DNA of 64,000 nt, taken from assembly GCA_963789495.1 (NCBI GenBank), contig CAWBLP010000031.1, positions 124,001 to 188,000 of the forward strand, read 5' to 3'. Under the pieces are notes generated by a model. That model saw only the letters and a list, made by a program, of their open reading frames with translations, searched no databases and was not told the origin of the DNA. This DNA comes from CAWBLP01 sp963789495. GTDB taxonomy: Bacteria; Pseudomonadota; Alphaproteobacteria; Acetobacterales; Acetobacteraceae. Positions 27,916-35,587 of this stretch are shown piece by piece; within the stretch, counting starts at the first letter, position 1; the number at the start of each line of letters is the position of its first letter. A program made the translations under genes and the position numbers.

Positions 27916-28675
27916 ATGCCATTCTACCAGAGCAAGAATGTCCGCATCCGTTATGAAGAGACCGGCAGTGGCTTTCCACTGCTGGTGATCCCCGGCGGCG
28001 GCCTGAATTCGCGCGTCAGCAACTGGCCCAGTGCGGCGTTCAACGCGATGGAGGTGTTCAAGCGTGACTTCCGCTGCATCACCATGGATCAGCGCAACGC
28101 CAATGGTGGCGAGTTCGACCGGGCCCATCGCCATCGATGATCCGTGGGGCGCGTTCGCCGATGACCAGCTCGGGCTGATGGATCATCTCGGGATTAAACA
28201 GTTCCTGTTCATGGGCTACTGCATCGGCGGCTGCTTTGCGCTGAAGCTGGTGGAGCGCGCACCGGACCGCGTGGTGGCAGCGGTGCTGTGCCAGACGGTC
28301 GGCCACCGGCCGGAGGACCCGGACGTGATGTACCGCTCCGGCCGCGACGTCTGGGCACCGGAATTGCTGGCGCGGCGACCGGATGTGACGATGGCGACGA
28401 TCGAAGCCTATCTGCATGCCCTGTATCGGGGGCGGCCGGATTTTGTCTACAGCGTGTCGCGGGACTTCGTGCGGGCCTGCCAGACGCCGATGCTGGTGAT
28501 GCCGGACGACACGCCCTCGCATCCGCTGCAGACCTCGGTCGATGTCGCCGCGCTGGCACCGCTGGCAGAGGCGACGGTGTTCCCATGGCGGGAGCCGGCC
28601 GCGTTGAAGGCGCAGACGATCGAGCAGGTGCGGACGTTCCTGCGCGGCCATGTGCCGGCATCAGCCACCGCCTGA
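27916..28675 (+). pseudogene. Alpha/beta-fold hydrolase with one frameshift
   Basis: The first frame encodes MPFYQSKNVRIRYEETGSG through ITMDQRNANGGE and then runs off to a stop at 28140. The second frame picks up in register with STGPIAIDDPWGAFADDQLG and continues to 28675, including the FMGYCIGGCFALKL block around the expected nucleophile, where Cys stands in the Gly-x-Cys-x-Gly elbow. Removing one T of the TT at 28114-28115 restores a single 252-residue frame of normal family length. Either the gene is inactive or the base is an error. The family is alpha/beta hydrolase; substrate unknown. A cyclase and an SRPBCC gene follow. Confidence 0.85.
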
Positions 28676-28811
28676 CAACGCGGCGTCGGACCCGTCGTGA
28701 CGGAGATCCCGCCGATGCATGGCAGCGGCAGAGCCTCGACCGGGTTGCCCCAGAACCTCATTCATCGCTAGCAATGAGCGTCGAGAACAGCGGCGTCAGG
28801 GAGAGCGGTTC

Positions 28812-29501
28812 GTGGAACTCATCGATCTAAGCCGGGAGCTGTTTCACCGGACTCAGGTGCATCCGTCGCACCCGCCGGTCATCGTCACCGTCTGGGGCGA
28901 TCACAGCGAGAAGAAATACGCCGGCAATACCGTGTTCACCTCCAAGGCACTGTCGATCGCGTTTTCCGACCACGCCGGCACGCATGTCGACGCGCCGGTG
29001 CATTTCGATCCGCGCCCGGAGGCACTGTCGATCGACCAGGTGCCGCTGGAGAAATTCTATACCGAGGCGATCTGCCTCGACCTGTCGCATATCCCGCTGA
29101 AACACGCAGCCACCGTGGCGGAGATGGAGACGGCGCTGGCCGCGTCCGGGCAGACCATCCGCCCCGGCGACACGGTGCTGCTGCACATGGCCACCAACGA
29201 CCGGCTGCTGGGCAAGCCAGGCTACCTGCACGACTTCCCCGGCCTGGCGATCGAATCGGTGCACTGGCTGGCGGATCGCGGCATCGGCATGTTCGGCGTG
29301 GAGGCGATCAGCCCCGCCCCGGAAGGCGAGCTGAACTACCTGGCCCATATGGCCTGCGCCGAACGCGGCATTACCCACGTGGAATGCCTGGCCAACCTGG
29401 ACCGGCTGGTGGGCCGCGGCCGGTTCCGCTTCATCGGCTTTCCGCTGAAGATCCGCGGTGGCACCGCCAGTCCGATCCGCGCCGTCGCCGTCCTGGACTG
29501 A
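28812..29501 (+). CDS. Cyclase/kynurenine-formamidase-family metal hydrolase
   Basis: A 229-residue protein of the 'cyclase' family (KynB-like metal-dependent hydrolases). The metal-binding signature HAGTHVDAPVHF is present at about residue 57 and LLHMATNDRL in the middle. I chose the GTG at 28812 because AGGGAGAG lies about 7 bp upstream and the family fold begins there (VELIDLSREL); the open frame starts earlier at 28719. True kynurenine formamidases share this motif, but no other kynurenine gene is nearby, so the substrate is left open. It is followed 6 bp later by the SRPBCC gene. Confidence 0.85.
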   Translation: MELIDLSRELFHRTQVHPSHPPVIVTVWGDHSEKKYAGNTVFTSKALSIAFSDHAGTHVDAPVHFDPRPEALSIDQVPLEKFYTEAICLDLSHIPLKHAATVAEMETALAASGQTIRPGDTVLLHMATNDRLLGKPGYLHDFPGLAIESVHWLADRGIGMFGVEAISPAPEGELNYLAHMACAERGITHVECLANLDRLVGRGRFRFIGFPLKIRGGTASPIRAVAVLD

Positions 29502-29507
29502 CCGGCC

Positions 29508-29993
29508 GTGCTGGATATCGAGATCGCCATGACCATCCGGCGCACAAGGCGCGATGTCGCAGCGGTCATGTTCAACCCACGCTACGATCCGATCTGGATC
29601 CGCAGCGTCAGACAGGCCCGTCCGCTCACCCCCGGCCCGCTGCGCCAGGGCTCCCGCCTCGAACGCGAGACCAGTCTGCTTGGCCGTCCGGTCAGTGGCA
29701 TCGTGGACGTGGTGGAGTTCGTCACCGACCGCTCGATGAAACTGGCCGGCGTGCCGCCGCTGGGGCTGCAGGTGCATTACACGCTGGAGGGCATTCCCGA
29801 AGGCACCATCACGCGCATTCATGCCCAGGGCACCGTGAAAGGCATGCTCCGCATGGCGGAACCCGCCTTTGCCGCGCGACTGCGCGGGGCGATCATGCGT
29901 GACCTGGAACAATTGAAGGCGCTGGTGGAAAGCGGCGGTGGCCGTAACCTGAAACCGATGCCCTGGAACGACGCCGCCGAACTGCCGATTTAG
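29508..29993 (+). CDS. SRPBCC-family (START-like) ligand-binding protein
   Basis: A 161-residue protein with the START/Bet v1-like pattern: short helices with NPRYDPIWIRSV, then strands (SRLERETSLLG, GIVDVVEFVTD, LGLQVHYTLEGI, GTITRIHAQGTV) and a long C-terminal helix (LRGAIMRDLEQLKALVESG). The family binds hydrophobic small molecules or acts as polyketide-cyclase-like enzymes. The GTG start follows the cyclase stop by 6 bp, so they form an operon. Function unknown. Confidence 0.7.
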   Translation: MLDIEIAMTIRRTRRDVAAVMFNPRYDPIWIRSVRQARPLTPGPLRQGSRLERETSLLGRPVSGIVDVVEFVTDRSMKLAGVPPLGLQVHYTLEGIPEGTITRIHAQGTVKGMLRMAEPAFAARLRGAIMRDLEQLKALVESGGGRNLKPMPWNDAAELPI

Positions 29994-30037
29994 GCAGTGC
30001 TCCACGGCCCATGCCACCCCGGCTGCATTGGGGGTGG

Positions 30038-30300
30038 GTGCCGCAAACGTCGGGGCTTTGCCCCGAACCCCACCAGGGGCTTTGCCCCCTGCACCCCCAG
30101 CAAAGGCACAGCCTTTGCAATCGAAATTCGTTTGGGGTGGGAAGCGGGCGTGACGGCCTCGGACCACGCGGCCATCACGGAACGCCCCTCCCCACCCCAA
30201 ACATATATGGTTCCAAGGGCTGTGCCCTTGGCGGGGATGCAAGGGGCAGCGCCCCTTGCTGGGGGTGCGGGGGCAACGCCCCCGACGCTTGCGGCATCCC
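30038..30300. repeat. Dispersed long palindromic repeat, family 1 (copy B, long form)
   Basis: A 263-bp inverted repeat. The left arm runs GCCGCAAACGTCGGGGC, GAACCCCACCAGGGGC, ACCCCCAGCAAAGGC and GTTTGGGGTGGG; the right arm is its approximate reverse complement and ends CCCGACGCTTGCGGC. The middle (about 70 bp) carries GGACCACGCGGCCATC and is also present in the copy split by the IS element. It sits between convergent SRPBCC and truA genes and could form a very large hairpin. Confidence 0.9.
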
Positions 30301-30331
30301 ACCTCCAAAGCGGCTGGGTGGCACGGGCCGG

Positions 30332-31090
30332 TCAGGCGAACGGATCATCCGGGTAGTGCACGGCGCTCAGGCACAGGCCCTCGGCCGGCGCTGTCGGCCC
30401 ACCGGCGGCGCGATCGCGTGCGGCCAGGGCGATGGCGACGCGTTCCACCGGCCAGTGCCGATCGCCAACCAGTTTCAGCGTGCCGGCCAGGTTGCGGACC
30501 TGGTGATGCAGGAAGCTGCGCGCCTCTGCCACGATCTCGATCTGCTCGCCGCTCCGCATCACATCCAGCCGGTCCAGTGTGCGCAGCGGACTCTTCGCCT
30601 GGCAGGCGGTGGCGCGGAAGGTGGTGAAATCGTGCCGGCCGAGCAGGGTCTGTGCGGCGCGATGCATGGCCGCCTCATCCAGCGGCGCCGCGACATGCCA
30701 GACCCGGCCGGCCAGCAGCGCCGGGCGGGCGCGCCGGTTCAGGATGACATAGCGATAGGCGCGGCGGACCGCGGAGAACCGTGCATTCCAGCCCTCCGGC
30801 GCCCGGGCGGCGCGCAGCACCACCACCGGGTGCGGCTTCATGTGGAAGTTCAGCGCCTCGCGCAGCCGTTCGGGCGCGAGCGCGGAGGCCAGCGTAAGCT
30901 GCACCACCTGGCCGGCGGCATGCACCCCGGCATCGGTGCGGCCGGCAACGATGGTGGTGACCGGGGCGCCGCCGCTGAGCCGCGCCGCCGCGGTTTCCAG
31001 CACCTGCTGGACGGACAGACCCGCGGCCTGGCGTTGCCAGCCGACGAACGGGGCGCCGTCATATTCCAGCAACAGCGCCCAGAGGCTCAT
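30332..31090 (-). CDS. truA: tRNA pseudouridine(38-40) synthase TruA
   Basis: A 252-residue pseudouridine synthase for positions 38-40 of the tRNA anticodon arm. The catalytic Asp is in AGRTDAGVHAAGQV. YDGAPFVGWQRQ at the N-terminus, FHMKPHPVVV and the C-terminal RSFLHHQVRNLAGTL are all family landmarks. It is the last gene of the def-fmt-truA operon, 3 bp after the fmt stop, an order common in alphaproteobacteria. Confidence 0.97.
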   Translation of the reverse strand: MSLWALLLEYDGAPFVGWQRQAAGLSVQQVLETAAARLSGGAPVTTIVAGRTDAGVHAAGQVVQLTLASALAPERLREALNFHMKPHPVVVLRAARAPEGWNARFSAVRRAYRYVILNRRARPALLAGRVWHVAAPLDEAAMHRAAQTLLGRHDFTTFRATACQAKSPLRTLDRLDVMRSGEQIEIVAEARSFLHHQVRNLAGTLKLVGDRHWPVERVAIALAARDRAAGGPTAPAEGLCLSAVHYPDDPFA

Positions 31091-31093
31091 CGG

Positions 31094-32065
31094 TCAGGCA
31101 GTGGCGGACGCAGGGCCACCGCGCACGACGCCGGGTGACACAGGGTCACCCAGCACGACGCCCGACGCGACCGGATGTCCGCGCAGGAACGCCGGCGCGT
31201 CCATGGCGGCGCGTCCGGTGCGTTGCACGCGGGTCAGCCGCAGCGCGCCCTGGCCGCAGGCAACGGTCAGGTCGGTGTCAAGCACCGTGCCGGGCCGGGC
31301 CGGATGCGCCCGGTCGCCGGCCGGCACGATCTCGGCGCCGAGAACTTTCAGCGTTGCGCCGGCCAGGGTGGTGAAGGTGCCGGGCCAGGGGTCGTAGGCG
31401 CGCATCTGGCGCTCGATCGCTGCGGCGTCCTGGGTCCAGTCGATCCGTCCATCCTCGCGGGTCAGCTTGGGCGCGTAGGTCACGCCCTCGGCCGGTTGCG
31501 GGATCGCGGTCGGCTGTTCCTCCAGCGCGCGCAGCACCAGGCGCGCGCCCAGTTCGGCGAGCACGTCATGCAGCCTGCCGGTGGTGTCGGTGGGACCGAT
31601 CGGCACCGCCTCACGCAGCAGCATCGGTCCGCTGTCGAGGCCGGCCTCCATTTGCATGATGGTGATGCCGGTGGCCGCGTCGCCGGCGCGCACCGCGGCG
31701 TGGATCGGTGCCGCGCCACGCCAGCGCGGCAGCAGGCTGGCATGGATGTTGAGGCAGCCGCGCACCGGCGCGTCCAGCATCGCCTGCGGCAGGATCAGCC
31801 CGTAGGCGGCGACCACCGCAACATCCAGCGCCAGGGCTGCGAACGCGCGCTGCGCCGCTTCATCGCGCCGCAGCCCGACTGGAGAGCGCACGGTCAGGCC
31901 CAACGCCTCCGCCGCCACCTGCACCGGACACGGCTGCACCGCCTGGCCGCGGCCGGCTGGCCGGGGCGGCTGGCAGTAGACCGCGGCAATATCGTGTCCC
32001 GCGGCATGCAGCGCCCGCAGCGCCGGCACCGCGAAATCCGGACTGCCCATGAATGCGAGGCGCAT
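31094..32065 (-). CDS. fmt: Methionyl-tRNA formyltransferase
   Basis: A 323-residue enzyme that formylates initiator Met-tRNA with 10-formyltetrahydrofolate. MRLAFMGSPDFAVPALRAL opens the Rossmann-like domain. The folate-binding and catalytic block LNIHASLLPRWRGAAPIHAA contains the catalytic His and Asn region, and ITIMQMEAGLDSGPML follows. The C-terminal OB domain is present but its last 20 residues (VVLGDPVSPGVVRGGPAS) are a short repetitive extension beyond the family end. The gene starts 9 bp after def and reads on to truA. Confidence 0.96.
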   Translation of the reverse strand: MRLAFMGSPDFAVPALRALHAAGHDIAAVYCQPPRPAGRGQAVQPCPVQVAAEALGLTVRSPVGLRRDEAAQRAFAALALDVAVVAAYGLILPQAMLDAPVRGCLNIHASLLPRWRGAAPIHAAVRAGDAATGITIMQMEAGLDSGPMLLREAVPIGPTDTTGRLHDVLAELGARLVLRALEEQPTAIPQPAEGVTYAPKLTREDGRIDWTQDAAAIERQMRAYDPWPGTFTTLAGATLKVLGAEIVPAGDRAHPARPGTVLDTDLTVACGQGALRLTRVQRTGRAAMDAPAFLRGHPVASGVVLGDPVSPGVVRGGPASATA

Positions 32066-32074
32066 GTCCGGGTC

Positions 32075-32638
32075 CTACCGTGCGCCGTCCCGCTTCTGGC
32101 GCTGGTCCTTGGCCAGCCGGCGCATGATCATGTTGCGCTTCAGCGACGAGATGTGATCGACGAACAGCACGCCGTCGAGATGGTCGATCTCGTGCTGCAG
32201 ACACGCCGCGAGCAGCCCGTCCGCCTCGATTTCCTGCCGCAGGCCGGCCGCGTCGCGGTAGCGCACCTTCACCCGCGCCGGGCGGGTGACGTCGGCATAT
32301 TGGCCGGGCAGCGACAGGCAGCCTTCCTCGCGCGTCGCCAGCTCGTCGCTGATGCCGACGATCTCCGGGTTGATCAGGCCGATCGGCGCGGGCGCGTTGT
32401 CCGGCATCAGGTCGATCACCACGACGCGCAACCCGTGATCGACCTGCGGCGCCGCCAGGCCGATCCCCGGAGCGCGATACATCGTGGAGAACATGCGCGG
32501 CAGCAGGGCGCGCACCGTCTCGTCGTCGCCCGGGCCGACCGGGCGCGCCCGCGCGCGCAGCGACGGATGCGGCGCGATCAGGATCGGCAGCGTGTCGGCT
32601 TGGTCGCGGATCAGGCTATCGGGTGGCATGACGCGCAT
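32075..32638 (-). CDS. def: Peptide deformylase
   Basis: A 187-residue metallohydrolase that removes the formyl group from nascent proteins, opposing Fmt. All three signature motifs are visible: GIGLAAPQ, EGCLSLPG (with a metal-ligand Cys) and QHEIDHLDG (two His ligands and the catalytic Glu). The start used is MRVMPPDS; a second Met three codons later is equally possible. First gene of def-fmt-truA and divergent from the DUF6111-like gene across about 190 bp. Confidence 0.97.
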   Translation of the reverse strand: MRVMPPDSLIRDQADTLPILIAPHPSLRARARPVGPGDDETVRALLPRMFSTMYRAPGIGLAAPQVDHGLRVVVIDLMPDNAPAPIGLINPEIVGISDELATREEGCLSLPGQYADVTRPARVKVRYRDAAGLRQEIEADGLLAACLQHEIDHLDGVLFVDHISSLKRNMIMRRLAKDQRQKRDGAR

Positions 32639-32827
32639 GTAGCGGTGCGCTGCCCGCCGATCAACGGCGGACGCGGCACCGGAGGCTGCAATGGGCCACG
32701 CAGGCCGCCCGAATTGCCGACCGGTTCGCCGAGTGGTTGCCGAACCCCAAGGTTGCGCCTAATACCGGGCCGCCGGCCTGCCCTCTGCGTATCGTCCCGC
32801 GGGTTTCGGACGACAGGATTCCGCCCG

Positions 32828-33073
32828 ATGTTGCGGCTCTTGGAGGTTGCTCTCTTCCTCCTTCCCTTTGTTGCCTTGGCACTCTGGCGCCTCACCGCGC
32901 CGGTGGGCGGGCCGTCGCCGCGTTTCATCGTCCTGGTGGGCGTGGTGCTGGTGCTGCTGGCGGGCGGCATGGTGTGGTTCAGCCGCGAACACAAGCTGCC
33001 GAGCGGCGCCGTTTACGTGCCGGCCGAATTGCATGACGGGCGGCTGGTGCCGGGGCGCGGGGCGGCGCCGTGA
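32828..33073 (+). CDS. Small two-span membrane protein (DUF6111-like)
   Basis: An 81-residue protein with two hydrophobic segments (LLEVALFLLPFVALALWRL and FIVLVGVVLVLLAGGMVWF) and a C-terminal tail with YVPAELHDGRLVPG. It resembles small alphaproteobacterial proteins (DUF6111) found beside the CCA-adding enzyme. The stop overlaps the start of that gene (GTGA), so they are translationally coupled. The long open frame upstream runs through fmt and def on the other strand and is not coding. Function unknown. Confidence 0.8.
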   Translation: MLRLLEVALFLLPFVALALWRLTAPVGGPSPRFIVLVGVVLVLLAGGMVWFSREHKLPSGAVYVPAELHDGRLVPGRGAAP

Positions 33074-34299
33074 GCGAGCCGCCGGCGCTGCGCATTCCGC
33101 CGCCGGCCTGGCTGACCGACAAGGCGGTGGCGGCCGTGCTGGATGCGCTGCCGCAGGCCCGCATCGCCGGCGGTGCGGTGCGCGACACACTGGCAGGGCG
33201 CGCGGTCGCGGATGTGGACCTGGCGACGCCGCAGCCGCCCGACCAGGTGATGGCAGCGCTGACGGCGCGCGGCATCCGCAGCGTGCCGACCGGCCTGGCC
33301 CACGGCACCGTCACCGCGGTGGTCGCCGGACGCGGCTTCGAGATCACCACGCTGCGCCGCGACGTGCAGACCGACGGGCGGCACGCGGTGGTCGCGTTCA
33401 CCGACGACTGGCGCGCGGACGCGGCGCGACGCGACTTCACGCTGAATGCGATGTCGATGACGCGCGACGGCGCGGTGTTCGACTATTTCGGCGGTATCGC
33501 CGATCTGCGCGCCGGCATCGTGCGATTCGTCGGCGACGCGGCGACCCGCATTGCCGAGGACTATCTGCGCATCCTGCGGTTCTTCCGCTTCTTCGCCCGC
33601 TACGGTGCGGGTGCGCCCGACCCCGCCGCGGTAGGGGCGATCCGCGCCGGCGTACCGGGGCTGGCCGGGCTGTCGGCCGAACGGGTGTGGAGCGAGTTGC
33701 GGCGCATCCTGGCGGTGCCCGACCCGCGTCACGCCGTGGCGCTGATGGCGGCGCTGGGCGTGCTGGCCGCGGTGCTTCCCGAGGGCGCCGATCCAGCGCG
33801 GCTGGAGCGGATGATCGCGGCCGAGGCGCCGGCCGACCCGCTGCTGCGGCTGGCGGGCCTGCTGACCGGCGATCCCGCGGCGGTGGCAGAGCGGCTGCGC
33901 CTGTCGAATGCGGAGCGGGACCGACTGCTGGGCATCCACACCGCGCCGCTGGCGGAGCCGGACGCGGATGACGCGCGGTTGCGGCGTCTGGCGGCCGACA
34001 CACCGCCGGTGCTGCTGATCGACCGGACCTGGCTGGAGGCCGGGCGCGGCGTGGGCTGGGACGGGCTGCGGGTCCGGCTGCGGGCGCTGCCGCGGCCGGT
34101 GTTTCCCGTGGAGGGCCGCGACGTGGTGGCGCTGGGCGTGCCGCCTGGCCCGCAGGTGGGCTCGCTGCTCCGGGCGCTGCGCCAATGGTGGCTGGAGGGC
34201 GGCTGCCTGGCGGATGCGGGGGCATGCCGGGCGGAACTGGCGCAGCGGATTGCGGGCCCGGACGGCACGGGCGAAGGCGCTGGCCGATCGGGGCAGTGA
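33070..34299 (+). CDS. CCA tRNA nucleotidyltransferase / poly(A)-polymerase family
   Basis: A 409-residue class II nucleotidyltransferase that repairs or adds the CCA end of tRNAs. The head domain shows RIAGGAVRDTLAGR, the metal pair in VADVDLAT, and DAARRDFTLNAMSM, followed by the RRILRFFRF-like neck (EDYLRILRFFRFFARYG). The GTG start overlaps the preceding stop by 4 bp. The fold cannot tell a pure CCA-adding enzyme from a poly(A) polymerase; in alphaproteobacteria this gene is normally the CCA enzyme. Confidence 0.9.
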   Translation: MSEPPALRIPPPAWLTDKAVAAVLDALPQARIAGGAVRDTLAGRAVADVDLATPQPPDQVMAALTARGIRSVPTGLAHGTVTAVVAGRGFEITTLRRDVQTDGRHAVVAFTDDWRADAARRDFTLNAMSMTRDGAVFDYFGGIADLRAGIVRFVGDAATRIAEDYLRILRFFRFFARYGAGAPDPAAVGAIRAGVPGLAGLSAERVWSELRRILAVPDPRHAVALMAALGVLAAVLPEGADPARLERMIAAEAPADPLLRLAGLLTGDPAAVAERLRLSNAERDRLLGIHTAPLAEPDADDARLRRLAADTPPVLLIDRTWLEAGRGVGWDGLRVRLRALPRPVFPVEGRDVVALGVPPGPQVGSLLRALRQWWLEGGCLADAGACRAELAQRIAGPDGTGEGAGRSGQ

Positions 34300-34388
34300 G
34301 CCGCGCGGCGTTGACACCGGCGTAGTGGATGCGGGCGGCGGTCTTGCGGATCATGTCGAGGATGCCGGCGCCGGCCGAACCGTCCTGA

Positions 34389-34560
34389 TCAATCCGCCAG
34401 CAGGTCCTCGATCCGGACGCCGAACCTGCGGGCGAGCTTCTGGAAGATCCCGATATCCGCTGATCGGCGTGCACCACCTTCAAGCTGGGCCAGGTAGGGC
34501 TGAGAGATCCCGGCGGCCGCGGCAAGCTCGGCTTGGGTGATCAACGTCGTCCGGGTAGAG
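34389..34560 (-). pseudogene. Fragment of an XRE-type helix-turn-helix antitoxin
   Basis: The minus strand encodes TQAELAAAAGISQPYLAQLE and then KLARRFGVRIEDLLAD before a stop, a complete XRE helix-turn-helix C-terminal half as in HigA/HipB-like antitoxins. Upstream the same frame stays open to 34781, but its composition no longer resembles the N-terminal half of such proteins and no ribosome binding site is seen. I read it as a remnant. It lies about 140 bp from the truncated RES toxin. Confidence 0.55.
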
Positions 34561-34699
34561 TTGGACCAAGTCGCAAAACATCCCCGCGCCTCGATTGTCT
34601 TTTGGGCGGCGTCGACGAAAGTCTCGTTAGCCCCAATGGTCCGGGCGGCGGCCGCGCCACGGGCCGCAAGCAGTCTTCGGCAGGCATGGCACGTCCGTC

Positions 34700-34906
34700 C
34701 TACGTCCAGGACAACTGGTTCTTCGGCAGCTTGCCGGTTGGATCGTATGCCACGACCTTGTGCGGCCGCTCGGGTCTCCACAGCACCCGGTTCTGATCAT
34801 CCGCCGTCGCACCGTTGGCGAAGCTCGGAACCAGGATCCCCGCGCAGCCATCTGCCATCAGCCAGTTGGGGTCATGCGCCCGGAAACACTGACCCCGGAA
34901 CCTCAA
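34700..34906 (-). pseudogene. RES-domain toxin with a large internal deletion
   Basis: A 68-residue frame starts with TTG overlapping the antitoxin stop (TTGA). Its first residues (LRFRGQCFRAHDP) look like the N-terminus of RES toxins and the remainder (GCAGILVPSFANGAT, then LPKNQLSW at the end) is the C-terminal segment of the same family. RES toxins are usually 150-200 residues, so about 100 residues with the NAD-binding catalytic core are missing, and the join is in frame. RES toxins degrade NAD+; this one cannot be active. Inference rests on recalled family sequence and would be settled by alignment. Confidence 0.7.
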
Positions 34907-35325
34907 GCGTATCCGCCGGTCGCCAGGTGATCGAGGTAGTCTCGAACCGCCGTGGCGTTGCCGGACTTGCTCAGCGCCTCGGCCGTGCGACCACCAAAGG
35001 CCGGAATTGGCTCGGCCCGGTACCAGGCCATGGCTTGCGCCGCACCGCCGGCCCAGCCCTGGACGAGGTTGATGATCTCCAGCATCTCGCGAACCCGGCT
35101 CTGCGCCTTGGGCCCGTTGCGGCGGCTGGCCTTCTGGAACACCTCGCGGGCCAGGCCGGCAGTTTCCGCCAGTTGCGCCTTGGACATGCTGAAGGTGTCG
35201 GCCACGTCGCCGAGCTTCACCGCGCCCTGCTCATCCATCAGGCTCGCGATCGAGAACCGGCCGGTCGCGGAAGGTCGGCGAGCCAACCGGCCCGTGGCGG
35301 TGGTCTTCTTGGCTGGCTGACTCAT
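34903..35325 (-). CDS. Xre/MbcA/ParS-family antitoxin of a RES-Xre module
   Basis: A 140-residue antitoxin with an N-terminal HTH-like region (residues about 30-75) and the C-terminal Xre/MbcA/ParS toxin-binding domain: WYRAEPIPAFGGRTAEALSK and NATAVRDYLDHLATGGYA are characteristic. It precedes and overlaps the toxin reading frame, the normal order in RES-Xre pairs. The antitoxin looks complete while the toxin is truncated, which is the expected survivor of a decaying module. Confidence 0.85.
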   Translation of the reverse strand: MSQPAKKTTATGRLARRPSATGRFSIASLMDEQGAVKLGDVADTFSMSKAQLAETAGLAREVFQKASRRNGPKAQSRVREMLEIINLVQGWAGGAAQAMAWYRAEPIPAFGGRTAEALSKSGNATAVRDYLDHLATGGYA

Positions 35326-35587
35326 GCGCCGCTCCAGTGACCTGGTTTCCGGTCAAGCTGTAGGCGGATCGCTGGGGTTGCAAGGACGGCACACGCCCAC
35401 TCGACGTGACCGGCGCGGCAGCGTCGCCGCCGTCAAGTCCGGACCCGACCCGACCATCTTCCCCGCGCCGGACGACCCGCAGGTGCAGCGGCGCGATGGC
35501 GCAGCCGCAACGCTCCCGCGGCGCCGCTTGCGCGTCCTGCGTGTGTGTCTCAGGATCGCTGCAACAAGACATCCCAAGGAGGGGTCC

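Noticed and set aside
28827..30308. Long minus-strand frame of 493 residues opposite the cyclase and SRPBCC genes
   Set aside because: It has no recognisable domain, is rich in His/Arg/Gly as typical for shadow frames, and starts inside a dispersed repeat.
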